DNA of 43,246 nt from Devosia sp. (GCA_026126125.1 JAHCJW010000011.1:1-43246), one strand, 5' to 3'; positions 16,097 to 26,513 are shown, numbered from the stretch's first letter. The notes: generated from the sequence alone by a model not told the origin. A program made the numbers and translations.

Positions 16097-18241
16097 ATGC
16101 GCCTCAAAAACTGGCTCCTGACCGGCACCAGCATCGGTCTTCTCGCCCTTGCGCCGCTCTCCGCCAACGCCCAGGACGGTGACCTGCAGGCCGCGTACGA
16201 AGCCTATGCCGCCGCCCAGGCCAGTGGCGACGCCGCTGCTCTGCAAGCCGCGCAGGGCACCCTGACCGAGCTATGCATCGTTGCCGGCTATACCAGCCTC
16301 GATGAATGCATCGCCGCCCTTTCCGGCGGCGGTCAGCCGCCAGCCATCGAGGAACCGCTGCCCGAAGCCCCTCCTGCCGAGCAGCCGCCTGTCGAAGAGC
16401 CTCCGGTGGAAATTCCGGCCGAGCAGCCCCCGGCGCCGTCCCCCGAAGCCCCCGTGGAACAGCCGGCTGAACCGACACCTGAAATTCCCCTCGAAGAGCC
16501 AGCCGATCCGCAGCCCGAGGCGCCTGTCGAACTGCCGCAGGACGCTCCCAAGGCCGAAGAGCAGCCGGCGCAGCCTCCTGCGCCGGAGCCGGTAATGGAG
16601 CCGGCCCCTGCGGCCCAGCAACCTCAGGCCGTGGCGCCACAAATCGACTATGCCGCCCCTCTCGCCGCGCAGGTTGATGTCTTCAACGCGGCCGTCGCCG
16701 ATCTGATGGCCGGCGTTGACGCGGCCGACGCCCAAGCTCGGATCGAGGGCGCGCGCGCCGAAATCGCCCGCCTCTGCGCCGAAGCCGGCTTTGCCGACGA
16801 GGCCTCCTGCCTCGCCAATTTTGGCCTGCAGCTGCCCCAAATCCCGGCCATTCCGGCCCGGCCTTCGTCCGAACAGCCTCCGGCCCCGCCGCCCTCGCCC
16901 GAAACCCCGCCCCAGCAGCCGTCCTCGTCTGCGGGCGCGCCTCCGCCACCGCCGGCGCCTGAACAGCCGGTGCTGACCCCGGAAGGCGCGCCGGCCGAGA
17001 TCATCCCCGATCTTCCCGCCGGCATCACGCAGGAGCAGGTGGCCCCCGTGCTCGACAGCGCCAAGGATGTGATCCCCGCACCAGCCGCCGATGGCTCGGC
17101 TGCATCGGTGCCGCCAGCGCCGCCTCAGCCCGAAGCGCCACCCCCGCCGCCGCCCCAGAGCGATGAAGCTGCCCAAGCGCGTCTTGAAATCCCGCGTGAC
17201 GCCGCCGTGATGTCGGCCGTCTCCGAACAGGGCAAGATTATCGAGGCTCCCGCGGTGCAAACCGCCCTGCCGCCAAATGTGACGATCGTCAACCAGACCA
17301 ATGTGGTCAACAACGTCACCAATATTAACAATACGACCACCAATATCGGCCAGCAGAACAATGTTCAGCAAAACAACGTTCAGCCGCTGGCGCCAGGTGA
17401 AGCGATCACCCAGGTAATTCTGCAGGTCGGCACGCAGCTGGTTGTCAATTCCATCGGCCAGGACACCGACCGCTTCTACAACCCGCAGCAGGATGAGGTG
17501 TATTACGAAACCCTCAGCAATGGCCGGGTCCGCGAGACCATTACCCGCCCCGATGGCAGCCAGGTGGTGACCATCCGCAATGCCAATGGCGACATCCTGC
17601 GCCGCTCGCGCGTTCTGCCCGACGGACGCGAGGTCGTACTGGCCTATTTCGACGACCGCTATGACCAGGATCTTCTCACCTGGCGCGATCCGGCAGCCGA
17701 TTTGCCGCCGCTCCGGCTCAACATCCCGGTTCGCGACTATGTTCTCGACGCCGAATATGCCGACGAGGAAGACGTTCAGGTCTTCTTCCGCCAGCCGCCG
17801 GTCGAGCAGGTGACCCGTCTCTATTCCATCGACGAGGTCAAGCGGTCGGCTCGTATCCGCGATACGGTCCGCCGCCTTGAAGTGGGCAATCTGACCTTCG
17901 ACACCGGCGCCGCCACCATTGGCCGCGACCAGGTCGGCTCGCTGTCGGTGGTGGCCAACGCCATGCTCGACCTGTTGCGGCAAAATCCCGCCGAAACCTT
18001 CCTGATCGAAGGCCATACTGACGCAGTGGGATCGGACATCTCCAATCTGCGCCTGTCGGATCTGCGCGCTGCCACCGTTGCCCGCATCCTCACCGACTTC
18101 TACGGCGTGCCGCCGGAAAACCTGGCGACCCAGGGTTATGGCGAGCGCTATCTCAAGATCCGCACCGAGGCGGCCGAGCGCGAAAACCGCCGCGTCACCA
18201 TCCGCCGCATCACGCCGCTGATTACCCTCGCCAGCAATTAA
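16097..18241 (+). CDS. Large OmpA-family outer-membrane/peptidoglycan-binding protein
   Basis: A 714-residue envelope protein. Signal peptide 1 to ~26 (ending SANAQ). Two short Ala-rich segments of ~50 residues, each with a CxxAG(Y/F)xxxxxC pattern (around 53-67 and 229-243), alternate with Pro/Glu/Ala low-complexity regions (~77-165 and ~255-355). An Asn/Gln-rich stretch (~393-430) follows, then a beta-rich region (~435-570). The C-terminal OmpA domain (~590-714) has IEGHTDAVGSD and the NRRVTI end that binds peptidoglycan. Proteins of this type occur widely in Rhizobiales. An EcfG promoter lies upstream and a strong terminator downstream. Expression in stress is predicted, function unknown. 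Confidence 0.85.
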   Translation: MRLKNWLLTGTSIGLLALAPLSANAQDGDLQAAYEAYAAAQASGDAAALQAAQGTLTELCIVAGYTSLDECIAALSGGGQPPAIEEPLPEAPPAEQPPVEEPPVEIPAEQPPAPSPEAPVEQPAEPTPEIPLEEPADPQPEAPVELPQDAPKAEEQPAQPPAPEPVMEPAPAAQQPQAVAPQIDYAAPLAAQVDVFNAAVADLMAGVDAADAQARIEGARAEIARLCAEAGFADEASCLANFGLQLPQIPAIPARPSSEQPPAPPPSPETPPQQPSSSAGAPPPPPAPEQPVLTPEGAPAEIIPDLPAGITQEQVAPVLDSAKDVIPAPAADGSAASVPPAPPQPEAPPPPPPQSDEAAQARLEIPRDAAVMSAVSEQGKIIEAPAVQTALPPNVTIVNQTNVVNNVTNINNTTTNIGQQNNVQQNNVQPLAPGEAITQVILQVGTQLVVNSIGQDTDRFYNPQQDEVYYETLSNGRVRETITRPDGSQVVTIRNANGDILRRSRVLPDGREVVLAYFDDRYDQDLLTWRDPAADLPPLRLNIPVRDYVLDAEYADEEDVQVFFRQPPVEQVTRLYSIDEVKRSARIRDTVRRLEVGNLTFDTGAATIGRDQVGSLSVVANAMLDLLRQNPAETFLIEGHTDAVGSDISNLRLSDLRAATVARILTDFYGVPPENLATQGYGERYLKIRTEAAERENRRVTIRRITPLITLASN

Positions 18242-18262
18242 CCCGATCAGGGGCCAAGCCAA

Positions 18263-18297
18263 GACGGGCCGGACGCTTGTCCGGCCCGTCTGCTTTT
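18263..18297 (+). terminator. Terminator of the OmpA-family gene
   Basis: Perfect 12-bp stem GACGGGCCGGAC/GTCCGGCCCGTC (18263-18274, 18279-18290) with the loop GCTT, followed by TGCTTTT, 21 bp past the stop. Confidence 0.85.
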
Positions 18298-18323
18298 GGC
18301 AACCGCCGGCAGGGGCGCAAGAC

Positions 18324-18425
18324 TAAAGCATCGGACCGAAAAGTGTGCTCGCGGTTTTCAGGTAATTCGATGGGTAAACAAGGGATTAGAGCGGCGTGTG
18401 TTCGACAGAACGCACGCCGCTCTAA
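18324..18425 (+). repeat. Dispersed ~100-bp intergenic repeat, copy B
   Basis: Related to 1907-2011 and 26907-27012. Its right half is the best preserved: an 18-bp stem (18386-18403 with 18408-18425) around the loop GACA, with one G-T wobble only. The 346-bp gap 18242-18587 holds this repeat, the OmpA terminator and an EcfG promoter. Confidence 0.85.
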
Positions 18426-18529
18426 GCGCCCCACCGAAAGGTCGCGCTACTGCGTCCACGCCATATCTCTTTGAGTTTATAGCGCCTTTTTGGCGCCACA
18501 ATTGTTTTTGCGATGTGATCACAAAGTGG

Positions 18530-18554
18530 GGAACTCTCCCGCCAAGGTCGCGTT
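18530..18554 (+). promoter_or_regulatory. EcfG (general stress) promoter of the 139-aa membrane protein gene
   Basis: GGAAC at 18530-18534, exactly 16 bp, then CGTT at 18551-18554, about 33 bp before the ATG at 18588. This spacing leaves room for a short leader that carries the AAAGGAG ribosome-binding site. Confidence 0.75.
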
Positions 18555-18587
18555 TCTTAGCCAACGTTGCAGCAAAGGAGCGAACTT

Positions 18588-19007
18588 ATGGCTACCCCCG
18601 AACGCGATACTGTTTATACCCAGGACGGCAACCGTACCGTATATACCCGTGAGAGCAATGGCACCGGCTGGTTTGTCGGCATCATCGTCGCCCTGGCTCT
18701 TCTGGCCATCGGCTATCTGGTGTTCTCGGCCAATTCCGGCCCCTCGACCACGGTTGACGTGAATGGCGCTCCCGCCATCGAGGCTCCGGTGACCAACCCG
18801 GCCATCGCCCCGGCTCCGATGACGGAAAGCCCGGCCCCGGCTCCTCAAGTCGCCCCGATGACCGAGACGCCGGCTCCGGCCCCTCAGGTGGCGCCGATGA
18901 CCGAAGCGCCAGCCCCGGCCAGTGACGCGGCTCCTGCCGCCAACACTCCGGCTGGCACTGAAACCACTCCGGCTCCGGTCGCTGAACCCGCCACTCCTGG
19001 CGCCTAA
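18588..19007 (+). CDS. Single-pass membrane protein with Pro/Ala-rich repeats
   Basis: A 139-residue protein that I do not recognise as a named family. Residues 1-27 are polar with a small duplication (TVYTQDGNR, TVYTRESNG). A single transmembrane helix covers ~28-48 (GWFVGIIVALALLAIGYLVF). The rest is a periplasmic Pro/Ala/Thr-rich tail. It contains three 13-residue repeats (78-90, 91-103, 104-116) of the form MTExPAPAPQVAP, encoded by a 39-bp DNA repeat from 18819. The start is the ATG at 18588, 7 bp after AAAGGAG. An exact EcfG promoter suggests a stress-induced envelope protein. A good terminator follows. Confidence 0.75.
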   Translation: MATPERDTVYTQDGNRTVYTRESNGTGWFVGIIVALALLAIGYLVFSANSGPSTTVDVNGAPAIEAPVTNPAIAPAPMTESPAPAPQVAPMTETPAPAPQVAPMTEAPAPASDAAPAANTPAGTETTPAPVAEPATPGA

Positions 19008-19041
19008 AGTCTCCCCCAGCCTCGGCCCTCCCCCGAGGCAC

Positions 19042-19069
19042 AAGGGCCCTGGCGAAAGCTGGGGCCCTT
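19042..19069 (+). terminator. Terminator of the 139-aa membrane protein gene
   Basis: 8-bp stem AAGGGCCC/GGGCCCTT with a 12-nt loop, 34 bp past the stop, followed by TCCC. Confidence 0.65.
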
Positions 19070-19141
19070 TCCCTATGCAGCCGCTTGCAACGACCTGTAA
19101 CCAACCCCACTTATGGCTTCCGAAAATCGCAGGAACCGCGC

Positions 19142-19831
19142 ATGTTCAATATCGACCAGATCCTCAAATCGCTGCAGACCGATCCCAATGCAAAGCGCAC
19201 GGCGGTGACCGGCGCGGCGGGTCTGGCCGCCGGCCTGCTGCTCTCCGGCGGCAAGCCGGGTAAGCTCCTTGGCAATGCCGCCAAGATCGGCGCCATGGCG
19301 GCCGTGGGCGGCCTCGCTTACCAGGCCTGGCAAAACTATCAGCAGGGCCAATCGGGCGGCTCGGGTGCCGCGTCGGCGCAAGACGCCTTCATCCCCTCCT
19401 CCGGCAATGAGCAGGCGCATGAAGAACTAGGCAAGACCCTGGTGCGCGCCATGATCGCCGCCGCCAAGGCCGACGGTCGGATCGACGCGGCGGAAAAGGA
19501 CGCGATTTTCGAAAAGCTCAAGACCATGCCGCTCTCGGCCGAGGAAAAGGCCTGGGTGTTCGACGAGCTTTCAAGCCCGCTCGACATCAACGCCGTTGTT
19601 GCGCGCGCCGATACGCCCGAGCACGCCGCCGAGATCTATGCGGCCTCTCTCGTTGCCATTTCCGCCGACACGCCGGCCGAACAGGCTTATCTTGAGGCGC
19701 TGGCGGACAAGCTCAAGCTGGCGCCGGCCCTGGTCGCCGAAATCCACAAAGCCGCTGGAGAAAAAGCCCCCGAACCTGCACCGGTGTCGGTTTCCCCCTG
19801 GGCCTATACGCCCTCGGGCAGCAACGTCTGA
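19142..19831 (+). CDS. DUF533 (YebE-like) tellurite-resistance-TerB-fold protein
   Basis: A 229-residue protein. The N-terminal part has a Gly/Ala-rich hydrophobic stretch (~20-65, [13 protein letters not shown] and [16 protein letters not shown]), then a Ser/Gly linker. A helical TerB-like domain (~95-215) follows with the acidic metal-site-like words [17 protein letters not shown] and [16 protein letters not shown]. This matches DUF533 family members such as E. coli YebE, an inner-membrane protein of unknown role. The start is the ATG at 19142 with AGGAA upstream. Confidence 0.8.
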   Translation: MFNIDQILKSLQTDPNAKRTAVTGAAGLAAGLLLSGGKPGKLLGNAAKIGAMAAVGGLAYQAWQNYQQGQSGGSGAASAQDAFIPSSGNEQAHEELGKTLVRAMIAAAKADGRIDAAEKDAIFEKLKTMPLSAEEKAWVFDELSSPLDINAVVARADTPEHAAEIYAASLVAISADTPAEQAYLEALADKLKLAPALVAEIHKAAGEKAPEPAPVSVSPWAYTPSGSNV

Positions 19832-19843
19832 GCCAGATCTTCG

Positions 19844-19866
19844 CCGCGCGTCGCCTCGGCGCGCGG
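19844..19866 (+). terminator. GC-rich hairpin after the DUF533 gene
   Basis: 7-bp stem CCGCGCG/CGCGCGG with a 9-nt loop, 12 bp past the stop. No T run follows, so termination is uncertain. Confidence 0.4.
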
Positions 19867-19934
19867 TAACATCCATGTGCGTTCTTGCGGCGCCCGCCCG
19901 GGGCCGCCATCTCAAGCTCTCACGGAGAAGCGCC

Positions 19935-20990
19935 ATGGAACTCGGACTTTACTCTTTCGCGGAAAACACCCCCGATCCGCTCAACAACAACCGCCTGCAA
20001 TCCCCCTCGGAACGCCTGCGCGACCTTATCGAAGAAATCGAGTTAGCCGATCAACTCGGTCTCGACTTCTACGGCCTGGGCGAACACCACCGGCCCGATT
20101 ATGTCGCCTCAGCCCCGGTGACCATTCTCGCCGCCGCGGCAGCGCGAACCAAATCCATCCGCCTCTCCACCGCCGTCACCGTGCTGAGTTCGGAAGATCC
20201 GGTACGGGTCTATCAACAATTTTCGACGCTCGATCTGATCAGCAATGGCCGGGCCGAAATCATGGCCGGGCGCGGCTCGTTCATCGAGAGCTTTCCGCTC
20301 TTCGGCTACGATCTCGAAGACTACGACGATCTGTTCGAGGAAAAGCTCGAAATGCTGCTCGCCATCCGCAAGGGCGGCAAGATCGCCTGGCCCGGCAGCA
20401 AGCACACCAAGCCTATTCCCGGTATCGCCATCTATCCCCAACCCGTGCAACAGCCACTGCCGCTGTGGATCGCCGTGGGCGGCACACCCAATTCGGTGGC
20501 GCGCGCTGCCTATTACTGCCTGCCACTGATGATTGCCATTATCGGCGGCCGTCCCCGCCAGTTCCTGCCGCTGGTCGATCTTTATCGCCAGACCGGCGCC
20601 AAGGTCGGGCACGATGCCTCTCGGCTGAAATTGGGTGTTTCCGGCCATGGCTTTATCGCCGAGGACAGCCAGGCGGCGCGCGACCTCGCCTTCCCGGCCC
20701 ATAGCGCCGCCATGAGCAAGATCGGCGCCGAACGCGGCTGGCCGCCAACCACCCGCGCCCAGTTCGACGCCAACACCACGCCAGAGGGCGCCTATTATAT
20801 GGGCTCGCCCCAGGAGGTGATCGACAAGATCCTCATGCAGCACGAATGGTTCGGCCACGACCGTTTCGGTCTGCAATTAAGCGTCGGCACCCTGCCGCAT
20901 GACAAGGTGCTCAAGGCCATCGAACTCTATGGCACGGTGGTCAAACCCACCATCGACAAGGCGCTGGGGACTACTTCCCGCTCCGCTTGA
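19935..20990 (+). CDS. LLM-class (luciferase-like) flavin-dependent oxidoreductase
   Basis: A 351-residue cytoplasmic TIM-barrel enzyme of the bacterial luciferase superfamily, expected to use FMNH2 or a similar flavin. Conserved words include [15 protein letters not shown] (~48-62), [22 protein letters not shown]-like residues (~73-95) and [20 protein letters not shown] (~107-126). This subgroup is usually annotated as alkanal monooxygenase-like and no substrate is known. The start is the ATG at 19935 with GGAGAAG upstream. The last 20 bp overlap the end of a convergent small gene. Confidence 0.88.
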   Translation: MELGLYSFAENTPDPLNNNRLQSPSERLRDLIEEIELADQLGLDFYGLGEHHRPDYVASAPVTILAAAAARTKSIRLSTAVTVLSSEDPVRVYQQFSTLDLISNGRAEIMAGRGSFIESFPLFGYDLEDYDDLFEEKLEMLLAIRKGGKIAWPGSKHTKPIPGIAIYPQPVQQPLPLWIAVGGTPNSVARAAYYCLPLMIAIIGGRPRQFLPLVDLYRQTGAKVGHDASRLKLGVSGHGFIAEDSQAARDLAFPAHSAAMSKIGAERGWPPTTRAQFDANTTPEGAYYMGSPQEVIDKILMQHEWFGHDRFGLQLSVGTLPHDKVLKAIELYGTVVKPTIDKALGTTSRSA

Positions 20991-21192
20991 TCGACTTGAT
21001 GGCCAGCGGCGGCACGCCCGACTTCTCAGAAATGGCGCGATCCTGTTCCTCGATGGCAGCCTTGGCCGGTTCATCGCCGTCGAGGCCGCCGAGCAGGCTG
21101 GCATCGACCTTGCGGTTCGAACGCTGCGAGCCGTCTTCATAGACGATGTCGAACACGACGAATTCGGTGCGGGCGGTCGGCTTTTTGGCCAT
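20971..21192 (-). CDS. Conserved small protein, 73 aa, unknown
   Basis: A 73-residue basic protein starting [21 protein letters not shown]. Two beta-strand-like segments are followed by charged helical stretches and the end KSIKRSGK. I do not recognise a named family. The start is the ATG at 21192, 8 bp after TTAGGAG. The 3' end overlaps that of the LLM oxidoreductase by 20 bp in convergent orientation. The HlyU gene lies just upstream but a terminator separates them. Confidence 0.7.
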   Translation of the reverse strand: MAKKPTARTEFVVFDIVYEDGSQRSNRKVDASLLGGLDGDEPAKAAIEEQDRAISEKSGVPPLAIKSIKRSGK

Positions 21193-21208
21193 GATACGGT
21201 CTCCTAAC

Positions 21209-21242
21209 AAAAACATGACCGCGAGCCGATTGGCCCGCGGTC
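21209..21242 (-). terminator. Terminator of the HlyU gene
   Basis: On the minus strand, the stem GACCGCG/CGCGGTC (21236-21242 with 21217-21223) contains an inner GCC/GGC pairing. It is followed by a TTTTTG run (complement of 21209-21213), 24 bp past the HlyU stop. Confidence 0.75.
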
Positions 21243-21265
21243 GAAAACAAAGATACAGCCGCGTA

Positions 21266-21559
21266 TCAGCGGAAGATGTGGTCGCCCTGCTCGTCGATGA
21301 TCTGCCGACCCTTGCTCAGGGCAAGAGCCACCAGATCCTCGCGCGAATTCATCCGGTCGGCCCGGATGAAGCGATAGGTCTTGAGGTCGCCACCGATCTC
21401 TTTTTCGATCGTGCCGGCCAGTTGCAGCTCGCTGCCCGCCTTCATCTCGATAGCCTTGATGAGAAAGCCCTTATAGGCCTCCTCGCCCATGACCTTGTCC
21501 CCCTGCGGCTCGGCGCTGGTGGAGGAGCCGCCTCCGAAAAGCTTCTTGAAAAACGACAC
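21266..21559 (-). CDS. HlyU family protein
   Basis: A 97-residue protein starting SFFKKLFGGG. It continues with a two-part beta-rich domain (YKGFLIKAIEMKAGSELQLAGTIEKE-like residues, then TYRFIRADRM) and ends GRQIIDEQGDHIFR. This matches the HlyU family, named after the Vibrio hemolysin activator; the role in non-pathogens is unknown. The start is the GTG at 21559, 6 bp after AAGGAGG. The upstream part of the open frame overlaps the DUF2442 gene and is not protein-like. Confidence 0.82.
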   Translation of the reverse strand: MSFFKKLFGGGSSTSAEPQGDKVMGEEAYKGFLIKAIEMKAGSELQLAGTIEKEIGGDLKTYRFIRADRMNSREDLVALALSKGRQIIDEQGDHIFR

Positions 21560-21578
21560 AGGCGGCCTCCTTGTTCTT

Positions 21579-21884
21579 TTACGATCTGCGCGCCGGCCGG
21601 GGTCGCTCCAGCTCGCCACGCTTGTCCATCTCCTCCTGCAACCAAAGCGGGGAGATGTCAAAATAGTTCGGCCAGATCGGCTTGCCATTGGCCAATTCAA
21701 CCTTGGCGAAATAGGCCCGGTCCCGCAAAGGCTCCGTCCCCTCGCCCCGCTCGGAGAGCATCGGCGCGGCATTGAAAATGCCCGATGTTCCATCCGAAAA
21801 CGTCACCACCAGCTTGAACGGAATGGTGGCCCGGATGGCGGTGACCTTGAGACGAGCAGGCTCAATCAAGAACCCACTCTCCAT
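21579..21884 (-). CDS. DUF2442 domain protein
   Basis: A 101-residue protein. The beta-rich DUF2442 domain covers about residues 10-85 (KLVVTFSDGTSGIFNAAPML, RDRAYFAKVELANGKPIWPNYFDISPLWL). The tail is charged. The family is often encoded next to a DUF4160 gene, and the pair has toxin-antitoxin-like neighbourhoods in many genomes. Here the DUF4160 partner upstream has decayed (21939-22268). The start is taken as the ATG at 21884; an in-frame TTG at 21902 is possible. Confidence 0.72.
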   Translation of the reverse strand: MESGFLIEPARLKVTAIRATIPFKLVVTFSDGTSGIFNAAPMLSERGEGTEPLRDRAYFAKVELANGKPIWPNYFDISPLWLQEEMDKRGELERPRPARRS

Positions 21885-21938
21885 TCGCCTTGATCTCGTC
21901 AACCATGACGGGTGCGATAGCGCTTGCTCCGGGCCAGG

Positions 21939-22268
21939 TTACGGCCCCGAAGTCCAAACAGGCCTGGCCAAAGCGGGACTGATCCCGCAAGGCCGCACAT
22001 ACACCGGCAATGCCAACGGCTCGATTTTGGTCGGCATCTGCCTTGATCGACATAGATCCCCATCCTTTTCAAGCTTTTCTCGATGCAGCGCCACCCACTT
22101 CAAGACCAGCTTCAATGCTCTTTGCGGCAGTTACCCTCGCAGCATCTTCATGTCATCAAGCGAGATCGGCGCTTCGTCAGTGCCCTAGCTCGCATCAAAA
22201 TGCGGCGGGGCGTGATCGTGCCAATACATGCCTATCGTGATGCCGTAGAATTGGGAAACCGTTGGCAA
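21939..22268 (-). pseudogene. Decayed DUF4160 gene with two in-frame stops
   Basis: One continuous minus-strand frame of 110 codons from a TTG at 22268 gives PTVSQFYGI, MYWHDHAPPHF, LPQRALKLVLKWVALH, KLEKDGDLC and PTKIEPL in the order and spacing of a DUF4160 protein. It is broken by TAG at codon 28 (22187-22185) and TAA at codon 46 (22133-22131). There is no frameshift. The initial ATG of the family seems to be TTG here. It begins 11 bp after the rpoD stop and precedes the intact DUF2442 gene. Because it needs read-through twice, I call it a pseudogene. Confidence 0.8.
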
Positions 22269-22279
22269 TACATTCTGTC

Positions 22280-24331
<2,052 letters not shown>

Positions 24332-24521
24332 CTGCTACTCCTCGGGACCCGTGGGCGTCGGGTGCCGGACTTGTCATAGGTGGGGACAGCTCAAGACAAG
24401 GTAAAGGTTTGGTAACCAAGGCGTTAACGCGCCACATTCACCATGGTTCGCATTGGGACTGCGCGACGGAAGGCGCCATACGCAAAATCGCGCGTCATCA
24501 CAGGCCTTTAGGGCTCAGCCC

Positions 24522-26456
24522 CTAAAAACTGCGAGTCGCGCGTCCCGATAGCGAACCAAATCCTTCGATCAATGCCTCTGTGCCATCGACAGTGGTAATC
24601 TGGTTCTTGATGTCTCGCAGCCTTTCAAAGGTTTCTTCGCTCGGGTCTTCGCCCAGCGCGGCTTCGGCTGCTTTCAGTTCCCTATTTAGCTGAACTTTCT
24701 TGTTATGCAAGGCCAGCGCGTGACTTAATCCTGTTTCGGCATCGGCCTGCGCCGTTTCGGGCCCCGCCTGCCATACGCCCTGGCGGAGCAGCGCGTCATG
24801 CATCTTCTCCAGAGCCGGACCATGGCCACGCGCGCCCAGCGCCGCCTTGAGATCTTCGGACGAAATCTCGTGATGGCGCACGACCAGCGCCAGCACCTCG
24901 CCCAGCACTTTCTGCGCCAGCGGCGTTTCGCAATCGAGCGCCGCCAGGGCTTCGAAACTGTCTTCGATCACCGCCGGATGATTGACGAGGGTCAGGATGA
25001 TCGTCGCCTCGCGCGGGGTCGGCGCGGCCACGGCGCTCGGGCGCATGAGACGCGAATTGCGCAGCGTATCCGACACCACCAACCGCGGCGTGCCGCGGGC
25101 GGGAAAGCCATAGGCGCCGCTCTGCCCATAGGCGGGTCGCCCGCCGCGTCCGCCCTCGCGCCCCTGGCGCAGCGGCGCGAAAAAGGCTTTCAGCTTCTCA
25201 TCGAACGCTTGTTGATAGTGAAAACGAACGGTGGTGTCGCCGATGGCATTGGCCCGCTCGCGCAACCGCGCCTGCAACGCGGCCCGCTCCTCGGGCGCCT
25301 CGGGCACGAGCCCGCCGGTCTCGAGGCTCCACACCATGTCGGAGAGACTGCGCGCCTTTTCGATCACCTCGGCGAAAGCCTGCCGCCCCTGCGCCTTGAT
25401 CAGATCGTCGGGGTCCTGTCCCTCGGGCAGCGTCGCGATCCTGACGCTCCTGCCCGGCTTGAGATGCGGCATGACGATATCGATCGCGCGCTCGGCGGCC
25501 TTGAGCCCCGCCTTGTCGCCGTCGAAACACAGAACCGGCACCTCGGCCATGCGCCAGAGCAATTGCAGATGCTCTTCGGTCAGCGCCGTTCCCAAAGGCG
25601 CCACCGCGCCCTCGAACCCGGCAGAGACGGCGGCAATCACGTCGAGATAGCCTTCTACCACCACAACGCTCGCGCCATCGCGCGCCGCACCCCGCGCCGA
25701 ATGGCCGTTATAGAGCGTCTGCCGCTTGGAAAACAGCTGCGTTTCCGGCGAATTGAGATATTTCGCCGGCACGTCAGGGCTCATCGCCCGTCCGCCAAAG
25801 GCGATCACGCGCCCCTTGAAGTCGGTGATGGGGAACATTACCCGGTTTCGGAACCGGTCATAGGTCAGTGGGTCGCCGTCGCGGCTGGTCACGAGGCCCG
25901 TGTCGATCATGGCCTGCGCCGACACTCCGTTGGCCGCCAGATGCTCCTTGAGCCCATTGCGGCTATCGGGCGCAAAACCCAGCCGAAACCGCGTCTGGCT
26001 GACCGGCGACACGCCACGCTCGAACAGATATCCCCGCGCCCGCGCCCCGATATTATGCGCCAGCGCCGCCTCAAAATATTTCGTCGCCAACTCCATGACC
26101 TCGAGCAGGCTTTTTTGCGCCGCGTCGCGCTTTTCCGCCTTTTCGTCGCGCGCCGGCATCGGCACTCCAGCCATGCCCGCCAGCTTTTCCACCGCCTCGG
26201 GAAAGCTCATCCCCGCCTTTTCGGTCAGAAAGCGGAAATGATCGCCCGACGCGCCGCACCCGAAGCAATGATAGATGCCGCGCCGATCATCGGCATGAAA
26301 GCTGGGGCTTTTTTCGGCGTGAAACGGGCAACAAGCCCACATATCGCCCTTGCCCGGCTGGCTTTTGCGCTTGTCCCAGAGCACGTATTCGCCCACCACC
26401 TGCGTGATCGGCAGGCGTTGACGGATTTCTTCCAAAAACTGATCGGAAAAGCGCAT
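24522..26456 (-). CDS. dnaG: DNA primase
   Basis: The 644-residue enzyme that makes RNA primers at the replication fork. The N-terminal zinc-binding domain has the ligands C43, H46, C64 and C67 (CPFHAEKSPSF and YHCFGCGASGD). The Toprim catalytic core has VVVVEGYLDVIA and CFDGDKAG. A C-terminal helicase-binding region follows a Gly/Arg-rich linker (~440-470). The start is the ATG at 26456 (MRFSDQFLEEI), which matches other primases; the open frame upstream adds 18 residues. Ends 190 bp before rpoD. Divergent from an unknown gene at 26514. Confidence 0.97.
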   Translation of the reverse strand: MRFSDQFLEEIRQRLPITQVVGEYVLWDKRKSQPGKGDMWACCPFHAEKSPSFHADDRRGIYHCFGCGASGDHFRFLTEKAGMSFPEAVEKLAGMAGVPMPARDEKAEKRDAAQKSLLEVMELATKYFEAALAHNIGARARGYLFERGVSPVSQTRFRLGFAPDSRNGLKEHLAANGVSAQAMIDTGLVTSRDGDPLTYDRFRNRVMFPITDFKGRVIAFGGRAMSPDVPAKYLNSPETQLFSKRQTLYNGHSARGAARDGASVVVVEGYLDVIAAVSAGFEGAVAPLGTALTEEHLQLLWRMAEVPVLCFDGDKAGLKAAERAIDIVMPHLKPGRSVRIATLPEGQDPDDLIKAQGRQAFAEVIEKARSLSDMVWSLETGGLVPEAPEERAALQARLRERANAIGDTTVRFHYQQAFDEKLKAFFAPLRQGREGGRGGRPAYGQSGAYGFPARGTPRLVVSDTLRNSRLMRPSAVAAPTPREATIILTLVNHPAVIEDSFEALAALDCETPLAQKVLGEVLALVVRHHEISSEDLKAALGARGHGPALEKMHDALLRQGVWQAGPETAQADAETGLSHALALHNKKVQLNRELKAAEAALGEDPSEETFERLRDIKNQITTVDGTEALIEGFGSLSGRATRSF

Positions 26457-26513
26457 GCGTGTTAAGTAAGCACTCCGAACCGCTGAGTCACGGGCAAGGA
26501 GTTTTTCCACAGC

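Noticed and set aside
16271-18262. Long minus-strand open frame (663 codons) opposite the OmpA-like gene
   Set aside because: It is rich in Gly/Arg/His with no recognisable domain and lies fully antisense to a gene with a signal peptide and an OmpA domain. It is a by-product of high GC.
18819-18935. 39-bp tandem repeat as a possible CRISPR or satellite
   Set aside because: The units are adjacent with no spacers, in frame, and encode a 13-residue protein repeat.
21862-22053. 63-codon minus-strand frame between DUF2442 and the DUF4160 remnant
   Set aside because: It overlaps the 3' end of the DUF4160 frame (which shows family words) and the 5' end of the DUF2442 gene. I see no family resemblance, so I did not call it, though AAGGATGGGG upstream makes it not impossible.
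24507-24526. TTTAGGG/CCCTAAA hairpin at the dnaG stop as a terminator
   Set aside because: It overlaps the stop codon and is not followed by a T run on the minus strand; transcription may continue into rpoD.
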